A stretch of DNA of 64,000 nucleotides from Mactra quadrangularis (GCA_025267735.1 CM046299.1:22156232-22220231); one strand, 5' to 3'. Counted from the first letter of the stretch, positions 21,600 through 32,650 are shown. Translations and numbers: made by a program. Notes: a model not told the origin generated them from the letters alone.

Positions 21600-24518
21600 T
21601 AATAATAATAATAATGACAATGACATTTTTAAGAGGCTACACATTTGGATAAATCCAATCTTCCATGTTAGCCACATTCATTGTAACATAACTGTACATT
21701 CTTGAAATAACTCTGTATCTTACAGATATGAAATTATTAACGACAACGCCAGTTCCATCAACTTCTACGACAATGACATTCAAACCTACATTAAAATCTA
21801 TTTCATCTAGAAAACCAGGTAACCATTGTTAGTGTTGTACATCATGGTTCATTTGTGTGATATTTTGTAATCTCTCATTGTCGGTTATCCAACGATACAT
21901 TACTCCGCTATGGTGCGTTATGTACCGTGCTCCATTTGATCATGAAAATCTCGTAATCATTAATAACTTATGAGGCAGTTTCATTGGTTCCGCAAGGCAG
22001 CCAAAGGAATTACCTTTTATCAATGTTTTTGAAGAGTATTTAATTGTAACGTGCAGTTTCATTGGAAGAAATTGGTCTCCCATGCCTCGTGCATATTCAT
22101 GAAAATGAGTTTTTGCCAGTCCAATTGCCACGGTAGGTATGGAGTGTAATGGAAGAAAGTACTGTGGTTGCCGACGATGGTAATTTCTGTGAGACAAAAC
22201 AACGAATGTTAGCAAAATAACGATTCCGCGATTTTAAAACAGTCTGATGATTTTTGTATATCAAGCTTTGTTTTTTTACATAAGTTTCTTTCCTGCTACC
22301 TAAGAAACGTTATAAAGGATATTCAGTGCATTTTTGGATTGTGTTCGACAACTTTATTCCTTCCACAACCGCTGCATTTCAATTGCAACTTTGGTCGCTC
22401 CCTTGTCGCAGTTAAGTGAAACCAACTATCATTTAAACTTAAATATGTGTCAAGACAGTGACTATATGTACTTAATTTGTCTCTATAACATGCTCGATGT
22501 AGTGTCAAAAAGCTTTGTTGGATAGAAAATGTTGAAACTGATAAAACTATTGCTTGCATGTTTCTGAAACATGTTCGATATTTGCACACTAACAATTTTA
22601 GCTTTTTATCAGTCGATACATTTTCTGATAACCATCGTTTATTGACTGATGTTATTTTAAAACATGTTTACAGCCAGAAATGTTTTCGTTGAATGGTGTT
22701 TTTATGAATAATTCGTTTTGTTTTTATACATTTATACACATTGTAGATTTTATTTATTTAGATATTACAAATGGACCATCGTCGCCGATGCCTACCAATA
22801 TGACACCAACTACAAGAATCTACAATAAAACAAACCAGTCTGAACAAACTGGTTTCATGGGTATGTTGTTTTTGTATATAAAATATGTTAGCACTAGAAA
22901 AATAAAGTCAACTCTGGTTTTGCGACATCAGGGTCTAAATTTGCATTGCTGTAACTAATACATGTCACTTTTCAACAAAGCAATATTATACCTACATAAA
23001 ACGAAAGTTTCAAAATATTAATAACTCTAATTTCAGTTATTTGTTTGTTTTATAAATAATACTTGTATATCCTCTTTGGAATTATATTGACAATGCACAT
23101 CATTTTATCAAGGTATGTTTTCTGGTCTTGTTTTGATTTATTTTATGAAATTCCATATTAACTTCGTCTTTGTAGTACCCTATGCAAGTATATTTTGTTA
23201 TACATTCATATAAAATTGTCTCAAGCATATATACATATCATTACAGGTGGCATGAAGTTATGGATCATTGTCGGTGGTTCTGCCCTGGCTGCTGTTGTCT
23301 TAATCACACTCACTGTTTGTATGTGTCGACGAAAAAGGTACATACTTGTAGTTTAAAAATGTATTCAGCGATTGTCGTTTTCAGGTACATTTGCAGCATT
23401 TGTGTAGAATGCAGGCTGATTGTTTTTACAATGAACTTACTTTGGGTCGAGTTAGTTAATTAATAGTTAATATACATTCGATATCCTATATAAAAGTAAA
23501 GTAGTGTTTGAAAATATAATTTATATCAGTAAAATGTTTCAAGATTTGACAACTGTATTTTTAACCGTTTAGTCGGCAATGCAGCGTTGCATCTGTAAAG
23601 CAGCAGTATCATTTGACATTCTTCCAGACGTGTTATAGAGCTAAATAAGAGGCGACAACCATAATGATGTTCATATTATAAAAATTAGTTTTGTTTGTTT
23701 GTTTGTTTGTTTGTTTGTTTGTTGGGTTTAACGCCGTAGCAACACATTGTTTAGGTCATATAACGGCGGTCAGTCAACCTACTCACTCCTCCTGGAAAGG
23801 CTGTCTGTTTTTTCTGTATACCAAGGAATAAATGAAGAAAATAGTGTTAACCATTTGTAATAGCATATGGTGGAATGATAAAAATGATTGTGTTTTTTGT
23901 AATTTGGAAAGTCTGTGTGTTTTCAGGAGGTTACAAGAGGAAAAGAGGCAGAAAAGAGCTATGGAAATGACGAACAGATTTCAGAGCAGTAGAAAGTCGA
24001 GTGGGTCGCTTACACCTGACCAACGCCCACCCACAAAACAAGAAAGTCAACATATAAATACTAAGATCAACTTTGATTCCGTTCCGAGGAATGCCAAGAG
24101 AAAAAAGCATGGCAGTAGAACTTCGAATGTTTCTCCTACAACTGATCAACCCCACCATCCTACACCCAATCAATCCCATAACAAAAGAGAAGGGAGTCAA
24201 CATATATACACTAGTATCGACTTGGATTCCGTTCCGAAGAATACAAAGAGAAAAAAGAAGACTAAAGAGAATCCAACTGCACCTTTGGGTGATGTACCTC
24301 CCACTTCTGCGCAGGAGGAAGATAACACTTACGACAAAACAAGGTCAACCCCTCGTAAACAGAGAACAAGTACTGACAACACATACGATAAATTAAAGTT
24401 GGAGAAAACGTCAACTTACGATCAAGTTAAACATCATAAGAAACATCGTAAAAGCGATGGGAAAAGCGTGAACGACTCAGATAATGCTTATGACACTGTA
24501 GAAGTATCACAGAAATAG
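13339..24518 (+). CDS. WSC/C-type-lectin-like single-pass membrane receptor
   Basis: Ten exons: 13339-13411, 14879-15088, 15868-15986, 18197-18341, 19240-19347, 19978-20187, 21726-21818, 22762-22860, 23247-23337, 23927-24518. All junctions are GT..AG, phases agree, and the sum is 1740 nt (579 aa plus stop). Residues 1-22 are a signal peptide. Residues 25-94 hold a lectin-like W-IGY segment. Residues 95-182 form a WSC domain with eight cysteines, including CYC and the CDQPC..LCGG end. Residues 183-218 resemble a C-type-lectin terminus (C..W..C..IICE). Residues 219-288 carry a second lectin-like FWTGVIR segment. A Thr/Ser/Asn stalk (289-352) precedes a membrane helix (~356-377) and a basic tail. 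Tail tyrosines Y518, Y536, Y547 and Y571 include YDKL-x7-YDQV, an ITAM-like pair. WSC domains bind carbohydrate in known proteins; surface glycan sensing with kinase/SH2 signalling is inference. Weakest point: the exact 5' end. Confidence 0.8.
14440..14870 (-). mobile_element. tRNA-headed SINE, family 3, abutting exon 2 of the receptor
   Basis: Minus-strand copy in intron 1. The tail block TCGAGCCCGCTTCCTGGTC is separated from the B-box region (AAATTCGACCTAACACGAAG) by ~220 bp of inserted, LINE-tail-like DNA. The head side ends within about 20 bases of the exon 2 acceptor at 14878, so the pyrimidine-rich stretch CACTTGGCTTCACCCGCTCC before exon 2 appears to be SINE-derived. Confidence 0.55.
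15490..15812. repeat. Intronic repeat shared by both receptor-family genes, copy 1
   Basis: Aligns block by block with 37085-37455: CACAATACTGCAAAACCTGT, GAAATCTGTTATAGG, CCAATAACACTTATTG, TATAGGCCCTGTTATTTTT. It lies in intron 2 of gene 1, and the other copy lies in intron 2 of gene 2. It could be ancestral intron sequence or a dispersed repeat. Confidence 0.6.
16682..18103. mobile_element. DNA transposon remnant with GGGCCCGGTTTCACGAACG termini
   Basis: 1.4-kb element in intron 3 of the receptor. It starts CAGGGCCCGGTTTCACGAAC and ends with the complement of the same motif; homology of the arms continues raggedly for ~70 bp. CAC immediately flanks both ends, a 3-bp target duplication. GGGCCCGGTTTCAC ends with 3-bp duplications suggest the Harbinger superfamily (inference). 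No transposase frame: open frames of 70 and 80 codons inside are unrecognisable. A tRNA-like insert lies at 17815-17890. Confidence 0.65.
17815..17890 (-). repeat. tRNA-like sequence inside a transposon
   Basis: Read on the minus strand: an A-box-like TATAGCGTAAACAGTTAGAC, then a B-box AGGTTCGAATCGA about 45 nt on. The acceptor pairing is poor. Probably a SINE head or tRNA pseudogene. Confidence 0.4.
18792..19141 (+). mobile_element. Harbinger-like MITE (CAGTCCCATAAA ends), copy 2
   Basis: 350 bp in intron 4 of the receptor, inverted relative to 7375-7725 and close to it in sequence. TTA flanks both ends. The overlapping 86- and 103-codon frames are element sequence, not exons; the receptor exons on either side join in phase without them. 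Confidence 0.75.
19463..19750. mobile_element. hAT-like MITE with CAGGGGCGGATCCAG ends
   Basis: In intron 5 of the receptor. The right end CTGGATCCGCCCCTG and left end CATAGGCGGGTCTAG form a degraded terminal inverted repeat; sub-terminal G and C runs pair as well. CGGAC occurs directly outside both ends, possibly the remains of a target duplication. No coding capacity. Confidence 0.5.
21501..21615. repeat. (AAT)n / (ATT)n microsatellite
   Basis: About 115 bp of AAT triplets with a central switch to ATT, so the tract can fold on itself. It lies in intron 6 of the receptor. The asparagine/isoleucine/tyrosine-rich frame across it is not a gene. Confidence 0.95.
23689..23806 (-). mobile_element. 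Family-2 SINE 3' end with (CAAA)n tail
   Basis: Minus-strand 3' half: a GTTT repeat at 23689-23722 is the complement of the tail, followed by GGGTTTAACGCCGTAGCAAC and CATATAACGGCGGTCAGTCA. 5' truncated. In intron 9 of the receptor, ~120 bp before the last exon. Confidence 0.7.
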
Positions 24519-24869
24519 ACCTAGATTTACATTTAATTACTTGTAAATATTCTGATATTCGGTCCAAAATTGTTCAAGAAAACACAATACACATGTGTAT
24601 ATTGAGTGATATTAACTGTTGAACTGTTAAAACTCATATAATCAAAGCGCAAATGGCGCTGTCCGGACATGGATTAAACAGGGCAAAATTTATCCAAATA
24701 CATATAGAAAGTTTTGACTAATGATATTTTTCTTCTAAAATTTACTAACAAACTGCATTACGAAGGATCAGCGAAGCTACATTGATACTGTCAGATATTG
24801 TTATCAAGGGGACTATTTATTCACGCGTTTGTATTAATTCAACCTAACAACATACCGCTGTGCTGAATC

Positions 24870-27073
24870 TAACTGCGCATGACCGTCGAATGTCTACGTC
24901 CGCGACATTTTTTGATACGTTCAAAAGATGTCGCTTACTAAGACCTGAATTGCTAACGCAATTCATGACAAAAGGATTCAGAAAACATATCAAGAACAAC
25001 AACAGTCAATAAACTCACACTTAGCTAGAATCTTGATATACCCCTTAGCAGGAATTTCTTATAACAGGGATTTGCAACGAAGTGCTATTTTAAATATTCA
25101 TGGTCGTCACTGTCTATAACAGTAGCAGACAGTACAAACACTTCCAGAATTTAAAAACTTGATTTATGTATTTGTACAAGTCTTCCATGCAACATATAAA
25201 CGTTTCTAAAGTTTTTGACAAATACTTGTTGCAATTATGACTGAAAATATTACTCAAGGTGAAGTAAATAGGGCTAAAAATAGCGAATCGGCGGAAAAAT
25301 GCATTTGTGAAATAGTCTGTGAGCATAATTTACCTCAAAATCATCTAGAAACACATTTTTCCTAATCATTATGTTAATTTGAAAGGTACTGGAACAAAAT
25401 TTTATGTGAAAATCTATATTTAAACTTGTAATACTTGTTATACGTATGAGCCTAGATAATAGCGACGACATTGAAATTTCATGTAAATATATGTGGATGC
25501 AAATCCCTGCTAAATAAAATCCATATCCTTTGTAATCGCATGTACAGTCAAAAAGTTACAGAGGATTGACACGGCATCAACTCTACGTAGAGTGCGGTTA
25601 CAGACTCATGTAAACCATGTATGCTTTTATTTATTCTATGCTTTCAAGATGTGCTACTTTTGTATTGTTAAAATTGGTGAACATGCGCAATGCTGACTCT
25701 TTTTTCAATTGACTCATATTTTATTGAATGTACAATTGTTGTAACATCTTTTAATCCTATCGCAATAAGCCAAATTCATTATCGACCAGTATTTACTTAA
25801 ATTTTGGATACCTGTATATGTGTAAGAACTTTTGATTAGTAAAGACAGCTCATGTAATCACAATTATGAAAATTATGACATCAATGCATCATAAAATTCG
25901 GTCTTAAATGAACATTCAGCTTTGTTTATGCCTAAGGTTTTCGGTCAGTGATAGGTTACACTAAGTTGAAGGCAGTTAAAATTCAGGATTGAAGCGAAGA
26001 ACAGATCCGTTTGCTTCATTGGTCGCATATACTTTCCTAATAATTATATATGCCGCGTATCTGGCATATTTGTGAATCATTAGACCGTAATATCCAGGCG
26101 CTTTCAATCATGAAAGTGTTGGCCGAATGCATAAAGAAAGCAGGACCGTTCTGCAAACATTCCTCAACATTTTATATCTTGGAACAAAGAAACAACGTTG
26201 GACAGTTTTGTAAGGCTATTAGTATTTATGTTATTTTTCTTTATAATTTATACGGAATAAAGAATAATTATTATCATAAACAACTTGTTTTGTGTGTCAT
26301 CCTCCACAGCAACCCCTTAAAGAACAAAATGAAATGAAACAAGAAGCAGTGACCATGAGACACACATTCCCATAAAAGAAATGCAGTATATATAGAAGGT
26401 GACGATATCACCTCTATACTAAGACGCACAAACGTTCGCAGAATTCGGCGATTTGGTACGCAACAGAATATATTGCGGCGTATGAAGACAAAATGATTGT
26501 ACTTGTTCTGTTGTTGATACAATTATAATTAAGTTATAAAATAGATGATCGCTTATAACTACAGGAATACCAATCCATAAATACAAAGTACGTTAAAACC
26601 TCATAAGGTACAGGTGCATAGCCAAACCGTGTATTCTACTTTACATTTCAAATGTCTGTGAACAGAATGACAGATGGAAACACGTTAGGATGGAGGTTTA
26701 ACTATCGGTTTAAATGTTTAATTTAATGAACATAGAAGGTTGGATAGTTAATTTTTATTGAGTAGACACAAAAACATAATTTATTTGTTCAGTACAGTTG
26801 AATGGGTGAATTATTAGAATATAAACAATGCCACGTGTTTTCAGGTAAATAAACAGTTTTACCCATGATGCTGAGCGTCTCCGTACAATGGTCAGTAAGA
26901 CCGTTGTGTACAAAAGCGTCAGAATGTAAAAGACAAAGCTGTTTGAGAAGCTGACCAGTAAGTAAGCAAGCAAGCGGATCACATTTAAAAAAAGCTAAAA
27001 TGAAATTTAGATTATGGAAGTCAAGGCAATTAATGAACAGAATGTGATTGTGAATGTGTATGTTTGACCACAG
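24870..27073 (+). repeat. Arm A of a long inverted duplication
   Basis: 2204 bp that match the reverse complement of 42396-44924 nearly base for base by eye. Ends are sharp: the outer end is at TAACTGCGCATGACC, the inner end at GTTTGACCACAG. The arm begins 350 bp after the receptor stop codon. It contains an AGGGATTT MITE (25048-25521). Open frames present in both arms (for example a hydrophobic 75-codon minus-strand frame at 26755-26982) are conserved no better than their surroundings. A CAATAAA at about 25001 might serve the receptor transcript. Confidence 0.85.
25048..25521. mobile_element. MITE family AGGGATTT, copy 2 (empty SINE site)
   Basis: Termini ATAACAGGGATTTGCAACGA and GCAAATCCCTGCTAAATAAA (right end, complementary orientation). 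It carries the uninterrupted version of the site where a SINE is inserted in the arm C copy, near 25480-25500. Confidence 0.75.
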
Positions 27074-27158
27074 GCGGCCGGCACGGTCCCTTATCTAAAA
27101 CACTACATATACATGTATATATAGCACTTTCGATTCGGGACCGTGCCGGTCGCCTGTG
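27069..27158. mobile_element. GC-rich palindromic MITE at the inner end of arm A
   Basis: CACAGGCGGCCGGCACGGTC is mirrored by GACCGTGCCGGTCGCCTGTG around an AT loop. The homology between arms A and C stops exactly at the first bases of this hairpin. Confidence 0.75.
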
Positions 27159-27997
27159 TGTGACCATTAATTTCAAAATGTTAAAAAAATATCGATATAC
27201 CAGTATATCGGTATCAGTAAAAACTGAATAACTAAAATGAAGAAAATCGCTCGCATCTTTTTCTCCATATTTTAATGTCATGCACAGTAACTATTCATAT
27301 ATGCAACGTAAAAACAATATAGTTCTACATTTAACCATATGTTTTAGAACAAGGGTTTATTATGGGATAGACATAGAATATCGAACGTGTCTGTACTGTG
27401 AGTCTTTAATTAATGCTATCAATCTGCATGACGGTTGTAATGCTGATTTGAGCCTCATTAGATTGGACAGAAATAATTTTGCAGCGAGTTTAAATAATAT
27501 AAGTTGCTCGCAATTTACAAAATCCACTTGCATTTTGAGAGTACGTGAGCTTAAATTCGAGCCTCGCAATAATCATTTTATGTAAGTTTATTAATGTTAC
27601 ACATAATACGAATTTAAAATTGGAGTAAGTATTGTTTATTTATGGTGGCATATTTCTGCCAACAGATAAACACATAACTAATGCCCCAGTCCCATAAAAT
27701 CGTGGCTTGTTGCGGACCCGTATGTGCAGACAGCCGTAGGCCGTGGGAAGCCTTGCGTATTAAGGTGACGGTACGCACATGGCACAAAACAACACATCCG
27801 TATGGAGACGTAGCTAGAAGATATGCAAATTTAATCAATACTCGGCCATGATTTTGTTCACGATTTGACCTTTTAACTGATACATGTATCCACGGCTCAT
27901 CGCAAGGACCCTGGGAAAAACGTAACAGTCCGTACGGGTACGCAAGAGTTCGTACGAGTCCTTGCGGAGCTTGATCGCACGGCGCCCGTACGGTGCC

Positions 27998-29066
27998 AAT
28001 GTTACACAACAACACTTATTGTCATATTGAGACAATAGAGTAGGCGAACACTAATTTCGACTACAAACACTGTTTTATTTGAATATGGAATGTATCATTT
28101 AATATGGAATTCACTATTTATAAACATGAGACTACATGTAGCCCCTTAAACCTTTATAAACATGAGCATTCATATAGCCCTTTAACCTTTATAAACATGA
28201 GACTTCATGTAGCCCCTTTACAAAAATGAGACTACATGTATCACTTGTGTTGGGACATCTTCACTAAGGAATAAACACTGAAATCCAGTCCAAATTTAGT
28301 GCATGCGCCGCATGGACAAAATCCACTATATACAGTCTCTATCAACCAATAACTAGTATAATGAACTAGAATAGAAATTTTGTTCATGCGCGGCATGAAC
28401 AAATTTGAAAACTACAATACGAATAGGCTACATACAGTCTATTTTGTTGAACAAAATGAACTGTACAGTGAGTATAGTGAATTCCATATTAAATGATACA
28501 TTCCATATTACAGTAAGACAGTGTTAACAAGTTTATTCAAAGTAAAGTTACATTAACTAGTTTAAATATAAATATTATTCGTTAGTACTTCGCATTTATA
28601 ATTTTGAAAATAACATAATTAAGCCTAGCCTAGCCGAAGTTAAATATTCGAAACGAAACTTAAGTTTGAGTCCATAAGAGAAGACAGTCAGAGGAGGACT
28701 GATGATCGAGCCCTGAACACTTACTTTTAAAGGAAAACATGCTACTCACACTCATAAGATACGTGTCTTATTATCATTGGCTATTCGCTGAGCAGGAAGC
28801 TACAAGGAAGTTACCAGGAAGCTAGCCAAGATTTCCGTATCTTGATATTAGTGTGGAATTTATTGCGAGACAAGATCTGGGTTTAATTTCATGAGCCATA
28901 AAGAAAGTCACTCTAATGTGAGTTTCTTTGATTTATCTACAATATGATTTTATTAATACTTAACTTCCGTAAACATCATTAGACATTAACAGCTGGTTAT
29001 GCATTACTTATGACCATGCATATTGAACTAAAAGTTGAGGTGATATTTGACCTATGATATAACACC
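27998..29066. mobile_element. Insertion 1 in the split MITE, with a foldback inside
   Basis: 1.07 kb with no coding frame. Within it, 28061-28119 and 28472-28530 are inverted copies sharing ATAGTGAATTCCATATTAAA. Between these arms a ~35-bp unit containing AAACATGAGACTACATGTAG is repeated about 3.5 times (28119-28240), and CATGCGCCGCATGGACAAA / CATGCGCGGCATGAACAAA occur as a pair. Confidence 0.55.
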
Positions 29067-29081
29067 CTCACGGCTATTTTT

Positions 29082-30204
29082 GGAACGATGTCCTAAGACA
29101 TCGTTCCAATGGTAACAAGAAAGTATAAGATTACTCTTTTCACGCTTCAACAATTTTCAACATAGACAAAGAGGCGTAGTTCAAGCGTGAAACTCATTAA
29201 CATCTCATTTAAATGTAATACAACGCTGGGTTGTGTTGTCGTTCTTGAAACTCTTCAGGAAAAGGGAGGTTACTCTCAGGACATACAAATCTTGCAATGG
29301 AGACGGGACAACTCAACCCGTAGACAACTCAACCCGTGACAACTGCAATGATTACTTGTTGGAGTAAAAAGGGCCTACGATGTTTTTGACAATGCATGTT
29401 ATATGCGTAGCATAATTACATCATTCGATAGTAATAAACAATATAGACCAGTTCATTGTTATTGTTATGAAGTATATAAATAATAACTAGTAGCTGATAA
29501 AAAATACACTTAACCGTTCGCTGGTTGGCAAGAAATGATAGCGAGTAGGTACGATGAAAACACAGTAATTTTAAAATTGCAATTACTGAGTCATTTTTTA
29601 ATCAGACAATTTAGTATCTTATATCACTAGAAAGGCATTGAAATTAATATTTTGAATATTTAAAAATTATTTGTCATAACAGAATCGTTTTTTATAGGCG
29701 AGTGTTTAAACCTAGTGCTTCAAACCGGCAAGAAGATTGTTTAAAAGACAGGTTTAAATCTCCTTATATTTCATTTTCAAATCAAAATGTTGGCTATCTC
29801 CATATATTTTAAAAATATGAATTTCAAAAGCTTTGTATCAATATATATATAAAAATAATCGGCCGACAAATAAAAAAGTTATCATTATTTAAAAATTCTG
29901 CTGCTATCAAATGACTTTGTATGTAAACATTGGTTTCTTTCTGCCAACAAGTAAATCAGCTAAAATATTGGTAGCAGGTGCTTGTGACGTCATCCGTGAA
30001 CTGGTCTATTAAATGATCGTATTATATTGTGTTACTTATGTCAATACATTAAGGACGATTTTGGTAGTTTTTGTGCGCACCGTTCTGTGCATATCTAAAA
30101 CACGACGTCAACGTTGAAATTATATTTATATTTTGACAAAATTATATATTCTTTAATCAAAAAATAAGTTCAGGACATCGTTCCTCCAGTACTCCAGTGC
30201 TTTG
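29082..30204. mobile_element. Insertion 2: element with GGAACGATGTCCT termini
   Basis: The left end GGAACGATGTCCT is followed by its own complement, giving a perfect 11-bp-stem hairpin (29082-29107). The right end AGGACATCGTTCC is followed by CTCCAGTGCTTTGATT. A second, longer element with the same ends is at 45321-47471. No coding capacity. The stretch GACAACTCAACCCG is repeated near 29310-29340. Confidence 0.5.
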
Positions 30205-30227
30205 ATTATGTTTATGGGACTGTAGCA

Positions 30228-32030
30228 TAACACGTAATTTAAGTGGTTAACTAGTTACCGTTACTATAGGTAACCTCTTAAGTTAATTTGTTATTTGATT
30301 AACTATGTACCGTAACTAGTTAATCACTTAAAAAACATGTTAGTTATGTAGTTATCTGTTGGCAGAAAAATGCCTCTATATTTATTGTTTAAGAAAAAAT
30401 GCAGTTGTCTATATTTTGTTGTTGAATAGGACATAGGCAAGGGTTTTGAAGTGCTAAAATAAAATATCGAGTGTTTAGTACCAATTATTTAATAAGAACA
30501 ACAAACAAGTGTCTAAATATCAAGTTTATTCTACGAGAAACTATAGAAAATTGTATGTTATTTGATTCTAGTATTGAACAATAATTAAGTTTCTCATTAC
30601 TTTCTATAAACGAGGGGGTTAATTATAACAGCCGTGTATGTGCTTAATATTAAAATGTACTAGTAGATGCAGTCACTTTTAATACAGTGTGAAAATGCAC
30701 GTACCCATGTTATGATCAAATATTGAATGGTGTAAAGATATTTTATATCACATAACTTTTATACGACTCATAATAGCGTCGAGCGCCATTGTATTATGCT
30801 ACGCGCCCTGGAAGAAAAGCTCGTAAAAGTAAATCTGCACCTTATGCAAACAAAATGCTTTTCTGTCAGTTAGTGTGGTTTAGTTTAATAAAGTGAATTT
30901 TTTATCCAAATTATATATATACCAATACTTGCCACATTCAGCAATACTTTAAACTTGTATTAAACTTCTAATGTTCGATAATATTGTTTATAAATTAGTC
31001 ACGAGATGTTTTAACGTGCATTACTGATTTATATTGCAAAAACGCTTTTGATAATTACTGCATTTTGTGTAGTATTAACTAACCTGGATTTCAAACTTTC
31101 AGACTTACTGTGCACGTGGAGTTATCTTACTGTTAAGGTATGTTTTGTCATTTATATTTTTGTTTAGCAATACATTTTATACGTTTCTATATTTCCTACA
31201 AGTTTCTTCTGATTTATGGATTTTTGATACCTTTGTTGTTCACTAATTTGCTGACGAATATAGGTCGTTTTGGATAACTTGAGACAAACGACTTGGTTTG
31301 TTTACAAATTTTGGACATCAAATAGGGAGGTCAGTTGATTTTTGTGTAACGAGGGTATTAACCATGTCATGCGTGGAAAGTGTGTTCTCGTAATAAATTT
31401 TGTACATCAAAACACATTGATAATAGTTAATAATTACGTGTACTGTACTTGATCCACCTGTTTATAAAATTGGCATCGTTGTATTTTGTCTCAAGTTATC
31501 CTAAACGAGCTATAATGTTTACTGCATTGTTTGTTTTCATTTTCGAAAATATGCTTGCTTTTAAATAATAAAAATGCCTAATTATACAAAAGCTTTTATT
31601 CAAAATCGGCATAAATTTAATTCCACAGCGTTTTTGGCAATTCGTATTATCCAAGGTTAATTCGCGGTTATTCGTGGATGTGCTTTAACTCCGTATTTTG
31701 AACATGTTCATGAGATCACCTCGTCAAGCCGTATATTCGACAATGTACTCACCATTTTAGACGGTACCCTACCTGTGCCATATTCTGCCAACGTCTATTG
31801 TGTTTACGATACTTATGTAACAGTGGAAGTGTGCCCCTTTGTCTATTAGCCAACGTATATTGTTGCATATTATCATCGATTTTAATTAAAAAGTGGGTCT
31901 GGCTGATCGGAAATCACTTGTTCGACGAGAACCGTTACAGAGTTTCTGAATGGCGACAATTTAGGTTCTACACGAGAGTAACTAATTTCATGTGATGAAA
32001 ATATGTTGAATCATTTCCTTGTCAGATGAA
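30228..32030. other. Non-coding stretch upstream of the mini-receptor
   Basis: No protein-coding exon. One segment, about 31102-31138, is bounded by a good acceptor (AAACTTTCAG) and donor (AAGGTATGT). It could be a 5' untranslated exon of the gene starting at 35933, but only transcript data could show it. Confidence 0.35.
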
Positions 32031-32323
32031 AACCCGGGTGGATAGCGCAGTTGGTAGCGCGACGGGATTTGGAACCTCGTGCCCGAGGGGGTGCGGGTTC
32101 GAATCCCACCCGGGAAGGTTATACCCTTCCATGAAATTTGACAATGATGTTGATTTTCCTGTATTGATTAAATACTATGGAGAAGTTTCCGGCCTTGTGG
32201 AAGGGTAGGTGAGTACTGGTTATAGACAATGGTCCAGGAAAGCTAAGTTAGGTGCGCTGAACGCCGTAAAATGACCTAAAATTGTGTTGAAACGGCGTTA
32301 AATCTAGTGTAGAAAATATTGTA
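32031..32323 (+). mobile_element. tRNA-headed SINE, family 1, copy a
   Basis: Head AACCCGGGTGGATAGCGCAG (A-box) with B-box GGGTTCGAATCCC at 32096-32108. The body holds TTGTGGAAGGGTAGGTGAGT and the 3' end AATGACCTAAAATTGTGTTG. AGATGAA flanks both sides (32024-32030, 32324-32330), a 7-bp target duplication. The 60-codon frame inside is SINE sequence. Confidence 0.85.
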
Positions 32324-32467
32324 AGATGAATTTAAGGTATATAGTGGAGTAAAAACTGTGTTCCACAAACCATGGCAATCCTACACGCATCAGTTTGTTA
32401 CCTTTTAAGTACTTGTTTATTGCGTTATAAGCGATCGGTCGTATAATATAAACGTCGTGTACTACAA

Positions 32468-32650
32468 CCTGTGCATTCGGAACTCCTGTGCCATTCGCTA
32501 CGAATAATCACGGACATATTTAGACGCCATTTTGAAACTACCTTTTTACGTCACATTCCCAAACCGATGTTGAAGTAAACACATTCACGATCGTTTAGGC
32601 GATGAGAAATGTTTCATTTTAGTCCATAAATTTGAAATTACACAGTTCAA
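32468..32650. repeat. Half copy of the AACGTT foldback
   Basis: GGAACTCCTGTGCCATTCGC, TGTTGAAGTAAACACATTCA and ACGATCGTTTAGGCGATGAG match in order the left arm of 33838-34144. Only one arm is present. Confidence 0.6.

Larger units (their letters stand above)
27682..30227 (+). mobile_element. Harbinger-like MITE (CAGTCCCATAAA ends), copy 3, split by two insertions
   Basis: The left part 27682-27997 matches copy 2 from its first base. The next bases of the element (CCTCACGGCTATTTTT) reappear at 29066-29081, and the last ~23 bases (ATGTTTATGGGACTG end) at 30205-30227. TAA flanks both outer ends. The two gaps are later insertions, described separately. The 133- and 66-codon frames at the left are element sequence. 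Confidence 0.7.

Noticed and set aside
21480..21677. Open frame rich in Ile, Asn and Tyr
   Set aside because: Translation of an AAT/ATT microsatellite.
23832..23926. Upstream part of the 228-codon frame ending at 24518
   Set aside because: The first 31 codons are intronic: a TTTTCAG acceptor at 23926 gives the phase needed by the previous exon, and the reading frame before it has no relation to the protein.
26050..26337. 95-codon frame mirrored at 43132-43419
   Set aside because: Shared because of the recent inverted duplication, and not better conserved than flanking non-coding bases.
28119..28240. CRISPR-like short repeats
   Set aside because: Units are directly adjacent without unique spacers and vary; a plain minisatellite in a eukaryotic transposon.
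32030..32110. tRNA gene (A- and B-boxes with GGGTTCGAATCCC)
   Set aside because: It is the head of a SINE with target duplications and recurs at 43994 and 62556; the acceptor stem is imperfect.
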